This document shows positions 41,800 through 49,546 of a stretch of DNA of 61,471 nucleotides, one piece after another. A program made the translations under genes and the position numbers. Within the stretch, counting starts at the first letter, position 1. Each line of letters starts with the position of its first letter. Source of the DNA: JBJXGV01 sp046160485. Lineage in GTDB: Bacteria > Orphanbacterota > Orphanbacteria > JBJXGV01. The notes beneath the pieces are model-generated. The model saw only the letters and a program-made list of their open reading frames with translations, did not search any database and was not told the origin of the DNA. The stretch spans positions 1 through 61,471 of the forward strand of contig JBJXGV010000067.1 in assembly GCA_046160485.1 (NCBI GenBank), in the 5' to 3' direction.

Positions 41800-43149
41800 C
41801 TACATCGACGCGTCTTGGACGATCTTCCAGCCGTCGGCGCCGCGATGAAGAACAAGGAGCGTCATTCCGGTGCGCGTTTCGCGGGACGCGTCGCCGGGAT
41901 ACGCGAGCGTCCAGCGCGCCGCGACGGAGTAGGCGTGGATGCGGCCGGGCATCGCGTCGCCGAGCATGGAAACCTCGGGCCCGCCCGCGGCGCGGCCTTC
42001 GACGACATCGAGCGTGAGCGTTCCCATCGCCGCCTTGTCCGGGTACTTCGCGCGATAGCGATCGAGAATCATCGCGCGGCCTTGGCTCGTGCCCGAGGGC
42101 GAGACGAACGTCGCGTCTTCGGTGTACGCGGAGCAGAACGCGTCGAGGTCGCCGCGATTCCACGCGCCGGCTTGATCCGCGAGCAACGTCTCGACGGCGA
42201 CGCGCGCGGCGTCGCGGCGCCGGCAATCGGCGATGCGGAACCAGAGGCTGCCGCCGTAGCGGCTGACGTACTCGCACGGGTTCGCGAACGCGCTGTCCTC
42301 GAGCGCTTCGTCGGGCGTCGCGAAGCGGTGGCCGCTCGCGGTGAACCACGCGAAGAGCGAGTCCCAGTTCGCGGCGCCGACTTCGTTCGCGTGAAGGAGC
42401 AGCACCTGCGGCGGGACGCGCTCGAAGAGGCGCTCGCTCTCGTCTTCGTGGCAGCGCGTCTCGAGGCGCAGGCCTTCGTGATACTCCGCGGCAATCTCGC
42501 GCATCGCGGCCGTGTCGCCGCGCCGCCGCGCCTCGACCCACGGCCGCTCGAAGCTCCAGTCTTGATCGTCGATCGTCACGTGCAGATTGCGCTGGCCGGA
42601 CTCATCGAGATAGCGGCGCATCGCGCGCAATTTCTCGATGGTGTCGCCCTCGCGCAGGAACGGGAAACGGAACCAGCGTACGCGCCCATCCTGCCGGCCG
42701 CGCTTCGCGAGAAACGCGGCGACCTCGGCGCGGCCGGCCTCGATGTCCGCGATGTACGCGGTCGAGTCGGTGCGCGTGTAATCGAGATGGCTGTACGAGT
42801 GATTACCGAGTTCGTGACCCGCGTCGAGCCACATCTCGAGTAGATCGAGATCGGAGTCGTGCTTCACGTTCGCCCACGTGACGAGGCCGACGGCGCGAAT
42901 GTCGTGCTTCGCGAGCGCGTCGAGCAGGCCGCGCGTAATTCGCTCGCGATCCGCCGGCGACTCGTGCATGCCGCCCGCGATCGGAAGGTCGTCGACGGTG
43001 ATGACGAGCGGGATCGGCGGCGGCGAGTCGGCGGCCGCCGCGCGCGCAAGAAGCGGCACGAGCGCGATAGAGATCACGATTGCGAGTGCGCGCGTGTGGC
43101 GCCCCGCCGCGATCGCGATCAGTGCGGTGAGGGTGCGGGCCGGCAACAT
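41800..43149 (-). CDS. NodB-type polysaccharide deacetylase with C-terminal NTF2/SnoaL-like domain
   Basis: A protein of 449 residues from the ATG at 43149; a GTG three codons upstream is possible. A signal or anchor segment precedes a CE4 domain: LVITVDDLP (motif 1 Asp pair), HELGNHSYSHLDYTR (motif 2, H-S-x-x-H metal site) and WFRFPFLREGDT (motif 3). It would remove acetyl groups from peptidoglycan or another exported polysaccharide. Residues ~325-449 (AGAWNRGDLDAFCSAYTED to DGWKIVQDASM) form a SnoaL/DUF4440-like NTF2 fold of unknown role. The combination of a NodB domain with an NTF2-like domain in one chain is unusual. Confidence 0.85.
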   Translation of the reverse strand: MLPARTLTALIAIAAGRHTRALAIVISIALVPLLARAAAADSPPPIPLVITVDDLPIAGGMHESPADRERITRGLLDALAKHDIRAVGLVTWANVKHDSDLDLLEMWLDAGHELGNHSYSHLDYTRTDSTAYIADIEAGRAEVAAFLAKRGRQDGRVRWFRFPFLREGDTIEKLRAMRRYLDESGQRNLHVTIDDQDWSFERPWVEARRRGDTAAMREIAAEYHEGLRLETRCHEDESERLFERVPPQVLLLHANEVGAANWDSLFAWFTASGHRFATPDEALEDSAFANPCEYVSRYGGSLWFRIADCRRRDAARVAVETLLADQAGAWNRGDLDAFCSAYTEDATFVSPSGTSQGRAMILDRYRAKYPDKAAMGTLTLDVVEGRAAGGPEVSMLGDAMPGRIHAYSVAARWTLAYPGDASRETRTGMTLLVLHRGADGWKIVQDASM

Positions 43150-43212
43150 GCGCGCCACGATACCGCGACCGCGCGCGCGGGTGAAGCGCGGATTGCCCGC
43201 GCGCGCGGCGAC

Positions 43213-43803
43213 CTACTTCGCCATGCGCAGAACGATGCGCGCCTCATCGCTCCTCGCCCGCGCGACCATGCGCACGTGATCGACCTTGCGCCCATCCTTG
43301 AAGTTGAGCACCGAGTAGATACCGGGGCCGCGCGTCTCTTCGTTGAAGTCGACGACCTGCGTGTCGCCGTTCTCGAAGACGACTTCCGCGAAGTTGATCT
43401 GCACTTTCCCCTTTACGATCTCGGCGAAAAGTTGCGTGCCGCGCGAGTCGGCGTTGAGTGTGAAGTCGGTCCAGTCGTCGTCTTCATTCAGCGTTTCGCC
43501 GTCTTCCCACACGAGCATTTCGCGCGGCGGGAGCGCGATGACCGCGGCGGTCCAGACGACTGGCGCGAGGTAGAGACGCGGGTGAACGCGCACAGCGACG
43601 CGCGCCGGGCGCACGACAGCCGCCGGCCACGCACGCCGCAGAGGGAAATTCTTGTGGACGACGACTGTCGTGCGATGCGGGCCTCGATGCACGACCGCCG
43701 TGCGGCGCGGCCCCTTGCGGACGACCGTGCGCCCCGCGAACGCGGGTTCCGCGATTTGCAGTCCGAAGACGACGAGCATGAGGAGCAGAAGTAAGCGCTT
43801 CAT
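43213..43803 (-). CDS. Exported basic protein of unknown function
   Basis: A protein of 196 residues. Signal peptide LLLLLMLVVFGLQIAEPAFA, then a very basic segment (VVRKGPRRTAVVHRGPHRTTVVVHKN), a Pro-rich hydrophobic piece, and a C-terminal ~115-residue beta domain (AEIVKGKVQINFAEVVFENGDTQVVDFNEE to SVLNFKDGRKVDHVRMVARA). The C-terminal part resembles periplasmic calcium-binding-like or DUF2541-like modules, but I cannot assign it. AAGGAGG lies before the ATG at 43803. Probably acts in the envelope. Confidence 0.7.
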   Translation of the reverse strand: MKRLLLLLMLVVFGLQIAEPAFAGRTVVRKGPRRTAVVHRGPHRTTVVVHKNFPLRRAWPAAVVRPARVAVRVHPRLYLAPVVWTAAVIALPPREMLVWEDGETLNEDDDWTDFTLNADSRGTQLFAEIVKGKVQINFAEVVFENGDTQVVDFNEETRGPGIYSVLNFKDGRKVDHVRMVARARSDEARIVLRMAK

Positions 43804-44080
43804 GAATACCTCCTTGGGAGTGAAAGCCGGCGCGATTCGGAGCGCCGCGCGAAATAACTCAAACGGACGTGGATGCCAAAGCAGCCCGCATGCCATTTCG
43901 GAATCGGCGCGAATTCGCGTCAACTTGAGCGAGATCGTGCGCGGCGCGGCGCGTTCGGGCGGGGCGTCGCGCACGGAGCGTTCGCGTTGGAACACCGTCG
44001 TGCCGCAAGCGCACGCGAACGGGCGGCGGCGTGCGACACGCGACACGCGCCACGCCGTCGTCCGCCTAGACGGCGCCCGC
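43804..44080. other. Intergenic region between two minus-strand genes
   Basis: 277 bases. The part next to 43803 should hold the promoter of that gene. The rest is GC-rich with short direct repeats such as CGCCTAGA. No gene, terminator or RNA was recognised. Confidence 0.35.
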
Positions 44081-45460
44081 CTAGAAGCTGTAGTCGATCC
44101 CGACGAGTGTGGCGAAGTCGTCGCGCAGCCCGCCCGCGTTGATCGGAAACAGCCCGTTCGCCGTCAGCAACATGTTCTGGAAGAAGTTGACTTTCATTCC
44201 CACCGAGCCGCTCATGATGTTGCGGGTTCCCGCATCGACGAGCGTCGCAAACGGAAACGTCGCCGTCTCGAATACCGGAGGATCGTTCTCGTTGAGTGTC
44301 GTGTTGTAGACGAACTCCTGGTCACGGATCTCGAGTTCTCCACTGTTCTCGCGGAGTTGGCCGATGAGGTCGGCGGCGATCGTGAGCTTCTGATCGGCGA
44401 CAATATCGACGCCCAGCGCGTACGAGACCTCGTTCGGAGGCGCACCGCCCGCCGCGCGGTATCCGAGATTGAAATGCGGCGAGACCGGGTAGCGATTCAT
44501 CATGCCGGTCAGCGAGAGTTGCGCCTGCGCCGAGCCGGATCCGAGAAGGTCGCGCTCTTCGCCGGTCGGCAACTGCACGTCGGTCGCGACGCCGACGTAC
44601 GCGTCCCCGTTGCCGTACAACAGGTACTTCGCGCGCACCGTAATGTCGCCGATCCCCTCGCTCTCGCCGGTGCGGCTGATCGTCTGCTCGCGCGCGCCGT
44701 TCGGGAACTCGTGCGTGCGCGAATCGTCGGCCGTCGAGAGGCGCTGCACCGTGGCCTGCGCCGCGACGTCGAGCCGCACGCGCGCGACCGGAAGCGCGAC
44801 CGCGAAGTCGAGGCGGTCGTGCGCGCCGTACGACGCGACGAGCGTCGTCACTTCCGATTCGGCCCGCATCGAGACACGCGCGGTCACGACGTCGCCCTCG
44901 AACGCCGGTGTGACGGTACCGTTGTCGTCGCTGTCCTCGTGAGTGAAAACAAGCGCCAGTTCGCCGGTGCGCAGAGCAACATCGTCGAACTTGTCGAATG
45001 TGAAGCGGCTGAAGTTGACGCCGACGTTGAACTTTCCGCGGCCGACGGTGAGCGGTCGTTCAGCGTAGATCGAGCCGAAGCTCTGCGTCGGGCGCGAGAG
45101 GACGCCGAGTTCCGGATCGAGTTCGTACGCGAATCCGCCGGCCGACGAACTGATCGGCGTCGTCGCGACCCAACTCGCGATCTGGTCGTTCATCTGTTGG
45201 ATGGCTCGAAGCTGCGGCGAATTGCCGGCGGTGAAGTGAGCCTCGTGACTGACCGTGCCCGAGGTCGTCGGCGGCGCGAGTACGATGCCGTCGCGCAGGA
45301 GCGCCGGGAAGAGCTCGCGCAGATCAAGAAGTTGCGCGGCGGCTGGGCGCGGCGCGACGGTGAGAGCGGCGAGGGTGGCGAGTGCGAGGAACGCAACGCG
45401 TGAGCGCCGCGCAATCGCGCTTCGCGCGTGGCCAGAGAACTTTCGTGCGCGCTCCGTCAT
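44081..45460 (-). CDS. Outer-membrane beta-barrel protein (transporter/porin-like)
   Basis: A protein of 459 residues from the ATG at 45460, which has AGGAGGT at the right distance. A signal peptide (AFLALATLAALTVAPRPAAA) precedes alternating amphipathic strands (FNVGVNFSRFTFDKFDD, VTTLVASYGAHDRLDFAVALPV, GIGDITVRAKYLLY, YVGVATDVQLPTGEERDLLG). The sequence ends LVGIDYSF, a terminal Phe expected for barrel assembly. The pattern resembles MetA-pathway phenol-degradation or transporter-like outer-membrane proteins. Substrate unknown. It diverges from the large repeat lipoprotein gene on the plus strand. Confidence 0.78.
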   Translation of the reverse strand: MTERARKFSGHARSAIARRSRVAFLALATLAALTVAPRPAAAQLLDLRELFPALLRDGIVLAPPTTSGTVSHEAHFTAGNSPQLRAIQQMNDQIASWVATTPISSSAGGFAYELDPELGVLSRPTQSFGSIYAERPLTVGRGKFNVGVNFSRFTFDKFDDVALRTGELALVFTHEDSDDNGTVTPAFEGDVVTARVSMRAESEVTTLVASYGAHDRLDFAVALPVARVRLDVAAQATVQRLSTADDSRTHEFPNGAREQTISRTGESEGIGDITVRAKYLLYGNGDAYVGVATDVQLPTGEERDLLGSGSAQAQLSLTGMMNRYPVSPHFNLGYRAAGGAPPNEVSYALGVDIVADQKLTIAADLIGQLRENSGELEIRDQEFVYNTTLNENDPPVFETATFPFATLVDAGTRNIMSGSVGMKVNFFQNMLLTANGLFPINAGGLRDDFATLVGIDYSF

Positions 45461-45719
45461 CGGCTCACCTCCTGTTCGAGTTGTGCTCACTGTGACTATC
45501 GAGGGGCCGAAGTTACCGCCCCCGCGAGCGCGCGGTCAAGAAGCGCATCGAGGAGGATCGCGAGGCAAGCGCATTGCGCGGGCTGCGCGGGACGCGAGTC
45601 GCGCGATTGCTTGACAGTGCCACACGCGTCTGCGACGCTCGCTCACCACTCGCTCGTCCTCTGCGCGCGGCGGCAAGCCTCGCGCGCTCGTCGCGCCCCA
45701 ACCTGGAGTGCCAGAATCG
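45461..45719. promoter_or_regulatory. Divergent promoter region
   Basis: 259 bases between the beta-barrel gene (minus) and the large repeat lipoprotein (plus). A TTGACA occurs at 45612-45617 on the plus strand, but I see no good -10 17 bases later. Confidence 0.35.
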
Positions 45720-48700
45720 ATGCCACGCCGTAGCAACGAATTCATTCGAGTCGCGGGCCGCGTTCCGAGGCGAGTTTCCGTGCGCGCGCGGCTCTCCGTT
45801 TTGTTCGTCGCGATGGCCGCGGCGATCGCCGGCATCATCTCTTGCTCGAGCGATTCACCGAACGCGCCCGACGCGTGCGGGCTGAGCACGACCTCGATCA
45901 ATTTCGGCACGGCGCTCCTTGGGCGATCGCTCGAGCGATCGTTCACGATCACGAACACGGGCAACGAAGCGATCTCGGGCGCGGTGTCGATTCCGGCGGC
46001 GGGTTCGGCATTCAGCGTCGTGATCGGCGGCGGCGCGTTCGAACTCGTGGCGTCGCAGACGCGCACGGTCGTCGTGCGGTTCACGCCGGCGGCGCGCGGC
46101 GCGGCGAGCGCCAGCGTGCAGATCGGCGCGGGCTGCGGCGCGGTCGAGTGCTCGGGCGTGGGCGACATCGCCGCGCAATGCATCGTGAGCGCCGACACGA
46201 TCGAGTTCGGCGACGTTGCGGTTGGCGACACGGCGCGCGCGGCGGTCACGATCACGAACGCGGGAGGTCAGCGCGTCGGCGGCACACTCGCAGACCTCTC
46301 CGAGTGCATCAGTCCCGAAGGTCCGTTCGCGGTACTTCAAACCAACTACGATCTCGCCGCCGGTGACTCAATTACTTTCCCGGTGTTATTCCTGCCGCAA
46401 TCGCTCGGAGTACTCGACTGCGTGATCGACACGGGTTCCGATTCGTGTCCCGACGTGTTTGTGCGCGGCGCCGGCGTCGCGCCGCCCGTGTGCGAACTCG
46501 ATCCGATCGCGATGACGTTCGATCCGGTGGCCGTCGGCGAAAGCGCAACGCGCACGCTCGCGGTCACGAACACGGGAAGCGGAACGATTGCAGGCGTCGC
46601 GTCGCTCGGCGCCGGATGCGGCGAGTTCACGATCGAGGGGAGCGCGATCTTCTCGCTCGCGACGAACGAGACGCGCGAGTTCGTCGTGCGCTTCGCTCCC
46701 GCGGCCGAGGGCCCGCGCACGTGCGTGCTCGATCTCGGCACGTTTCGCTGCGACGACGTGGAGATCACCGCGACGGGCGGGCCCGCGGCGCTCTGCGTCG
46801 CGACGCCGTCCGCGCTCGAATTCGGGGAAGTGATCGCGGGCGAGAGCGCGTCGCTCCCGCTTTCGATCGAGAACATGGGCGGCGGCACTGTCGCCGGCAC
46901 GCTCGTCTCACCGTGCGCGGAGTTCGAGGTCGTCGGCGGCGCGAGTTTCACGCTGCCGAGCGGCGCGTCGCAGGACTTCACGGTGCGATTCGCACCGAGC
47001 GTCGCGGGCGCGGCGGCATGCACGCTCTCGCTCGGCGACGTCCGCTGCGCGCCGATCGTCGCGCGCGGCACGGCCGTCCCGCCGCCCGCGTGCGATGCGA
47101 GCCCCGCATCGCTCGACTTCGGAACCGTCGACGTCGACGCCACCGCCGATCGCTCGCTCGTCCTGACGAACACGGGCGGCGGCATCGTCGCGGGCACCGC
47201 GTCGAGTCCGTGCGCCGCGTACACGATCGTCGGCGACGCGAATTACTCGCTCGGCGCCGGCGCGTCGGACACGATCACGGTGCGTTTCGCACCGACCGCC
47301 GAAGGCGTGCAGGCGTGCGCGATCGACGCGGGCTCCGCGCTCTGCGGCACGGTCGACGCGACCGGCACCGGCTTCTTCGCAGCCGCGTGCGAACTCTCCG
47401 CCACCGCGATCGACTTCGGCACGATCGGCGTCGGCCAGAACGCCGACCGTGCGCTCACGATTCGCAACACCGGCGGCAGCGTTCTTGCGGGCGCCGTGTC
47501 GGAGGCGTGCGGCGCGTTCGCGATCGTCGGCGACGCGAGCTACGCGCTCACCGCGGGGCAGTCGCGCGTCATCACGGTCCGCTTCACGCCGGACGCCGAG
47601 GGTGCCGCCGCGTGCACGCTCGCGACCGGCGCGGCCGAGTGCGAAAGCGTCACGCTGGCCGGCGCGGGTTCGCTCATGAGCGCGTGCTCGCTGAGCGTCT
47701 CGACGCTCCAACTCGGCACGCTCACCGTCGGCCAGGCCGACAGCGCCGCGTTCACAATGACGAACACGGGCGGCGGCACGCTCGCGGGCGAAGTGACGGT
47801 CCCCGCCGAATGCGCGGGCTTCTCCATCGTCGGCGACGCCACCTACTCGCTCGCGGCGAACCAGTCGCAACAGTTCATCGTGCGATACGCGCCGACCGAC
47901 GAAGGCGACGCGGTGTGCACGATCGACACCGGCGCGCCCGAATGCTCCGACGTCTCCGCGATCGGCGCCGGATTCATCGCGCCCGCGTGCAGCGTCTCGC
48001 TCGATTCGCTCGATTTCGGAACGGTGACCGTCGGCGAATTCGCGGACCGCGTCTTCAAGATCGCGAACGTCGGCGGCAGCACCGTGGCGGGAACGGTGAG
48101 CGAGTCGTGCGCCGAGTTCGAGATCGTCGGTGACGCAACGTACTCGCTGACCGCGAACCAATCGCAGGAGATCACTGTGCGCTACGCGCCCGCGTCGGCG
48201 ATCGCGGCGGCGTGCGCGATCGAGACCGGCGCCGGCGAATGCGCCGACATCGCCGCGACCGGCGCTGGCGAAGAACTGCCGTTGTGCGACGCGAGCCCCG
48301 AGTCGCTCGCGTTCGGCACAGTCACGGTCGGCGACAGCGCGGACCTCGTCGTCGCGATCACGAACACCGGAGGCGGCTTGCTCGAAGGGACCGCGACGGA
48401 ATCGTGCGGCGATTTCTCGATTGTCAGCGGCGCAAACTACTCGCTCGGAATGAACGCGTCGAGCAACCTTACGGTGCGCTTCAAGCCGACGACGAACGGC
48501 GCGGCGTCGTGCGTGATCGACGCGGGCTCCGCGCTCTGCGCGGACATCATCGCAAGCGGCGACGGCTTCGCCGCGCCCGAGTGCAGCCTGTCGACCGCGG
48601 CGCTGGCCTTCGGATCGATCACCGTGGGCGCGTGCGACACGCTCACCGTGACAATCTTCAACACGGGAATCGTCACGCTCGGCGGCAACGTGTCGGAAGC

Positions 48701-49490
48701 GTGTGCGGACTTCAGCATCGTTTCCGGCGGAGGCGCGTTCTCGCTAACACCGGGCTTGTCCCGCGAGGTGCGCGTTAAGTTCGCGCCCGGTTCGACCGGC
48801 GCGAAGAACTGCACGCTCGACCTCGGCACCGACTGCGCGGACGTGAGCCTCTCCGGTACCGGCACCGCGGCGCCCGTCTGCATGCTGAGCACGACCTCGC
48901 TCGCATTCGGAAGCGTCAACGTGAACTCGTCGGTCGACATGTCGTTCACGATCACGAACACCGGCGGCGCGACGTTTACCGGCAGCGTGTCGGAAGCTTG
49001 CTCGCACTACAGCATCATCTCCGGCGGCGGCGCGTTCTCACTCGCACCGGGCGCCCCCGCACGCACCGTCACGGTGAGATTCACCCCGACATCCACCGGT
49101 CTGAAGAACTGCACGATCAACGTCGCCGGCGTCCTCTCGGGTTCGTGCGACGGCGCGGGCGCGGACCTCTGCGGAAGCGTCTCGTGCAGCGGCACTGGCG
49201 TCGGCGTCAGTTGCGCGACGAGCATCCAGCCGCTATTGACCGCGTCGTGCATCACAGCAGGTTGCCACGCGACGAACGGTATCGACATGAGCTGCTCGAG
49301 CGTTCGCGCGAACTACGTCGACACAGGATCGCCCGCGTCGAGCCTCATACTACTGAGGGCTTCGGGACAACACCTAGATGGTCACGGCCCATTCGGAATG
49401 GCGCCCGTGAACAGCCTATGGGACAACAGCCCGGCGGGCTCGTCCTATTCGACCGTGCTCACGTGGATCACGCAGGGAGCGCTTCCGTAA
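45720..49490 (+). CDS. Lipoprotein with eleven choice-of-anchor-D repeats and a C-terminal c-type heme motif
   Basis: A protein of 1,256 residues. Signal/lipobox ends IAGIISCSS. From about residue 50 there are eleven repeats of ~100 residues, each beginning C-x-L/V-S-x-x-x-L-x-FG and containing VTITNTGGG-like, GDATYSL-like and VRFAP-like strands; each has about four cysteines in equivalent places, suggesting two disulfides per Ig-like repeat. The final ~90 residues (SIQPLLTASCITAGCHATNG ... WITQGALP) hold C-x4-C-H, a heme c attachment motif variant, in a planctomycete-cytochrome-like module. The ATG at 45720 sits 11 bases after GGAG; the GTG at 45708 overlaps that site. Probably a surface protein with one heme at the tip. 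Confidence 0.85.
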   Translation: MPRRSNEFIRVAGRVPRRVSVRARLSVLFVAMAAAIAGIISCSSDSPNAPDACGLSTTSINFGTALLGRSLERSFTITNTGNEAISGAVSIPAAGSAFSVVIGGGAFELVASQTRTVVVRFTPAARGAASASVQIGAGCGAVECSGVGDIAAQCIVSADTIEFGDVAVGDTARAAVTITNAGGQRVGGTLADLSECISPEGPFAVLQTNYDLAAGDSITFPVLFLPQSLGVLDCVIDTGSDSCPDVFVRGAGVAPPVCELDPIAMTFDPVAVGESATRTLAVTNTGSGTIAGVASLGAGCGEFTIEGSAIFSLATNETREFVVRFAPAAEGPRTCVLDLGTFRCDDVEITATGGPAALCVATPSALEFGEVIAGESASLPLSIENMGGGTVAGTLVSPCAEFEVVGGASFTLPSGASQDFTVRFAPSVAGAAACTLSLGDVRCAPIVARGTAVPPPACDASPASLDFGTVDVDATADRSLVLTNTGGGIVAGTASSPCAAYTIVGDANYSLGAGASDTITVRFAPTAEGVQACAIDAGSALCGTVDATGTGFFAAACELSATAIDFGTIGVGQNADRALTIRNTGGSVLAGAVSEACGAFAIVGDASYALTAGQSRVITVRFTPDAEGAAACTLATGAAECESVTLAGAGSLMSACSLSVSTLQLGTLTVGQADSAAFTMTNTGGGTLAGEVTVPAECAGFSIVGDATYSLAANQSQQFIVRYAPTDEGDAVCTIDTGAPECSDVSAIGAGFIAPACSVSLDSLDFGTVTVGEFADRVFKIANVGGSTVAGTVSESCAEFEIVGDATYSLTANQSQEITVRYAPASAIAAACAIETGAGECADIAATGAGEELPLCDASPESLAFGTVTVGDSADLVVAITNTGGGLLEGTATESCGDFSIVSGANYSLGMNASSNLTVRFKPTTNGAASCVIDAGSALCADIIASGDGFAAPECSLSTAALAFGSITVGACDTLTVTIFNTGIVTLGGNVSEACADFSIVSGGGAFSLTPGLSREVRVKFAPGSTGAKNCTLDLGTDCADVSLSGTGTAAPVCMLSTTSLAFGSVNVNSSVDMSFTITNTGGATFTGSVSEACSHYSIISGGGAFSLAPGAPARTVTVRFTPTSTGLKNCTINVAGVLSGSCDGAGADLCGSVSCSGTGVGVSCATSIQPLLTASCITAGCHATNGIDMSCSSVRANYVDTGSPASSLILLRASGQHLDGHGPFGMAPVNSLWDNSPAGSSYSTVLTWITQGALP

Positions 49491-49546
49491 CGCGCTCGGA
49501 TCGTGCGCGGTCGTCGCGGCGCGAGCGCTCGACGTGCGCGGCGCCG

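Noticed and set aside
45612..45640. TTGACA as a -35 element for the large repeat lipoprotein
   Set aside because: No acceptable -10 at 16-18 bases, so the match may be chance.
46445..48133. Long plus-strand frame of Arg/Asp-rich repeats inside the eleven-repeat gene
   Set aside because: It is the +2 frame of the repeats; the other frame has the conserved Ig-like pattern.
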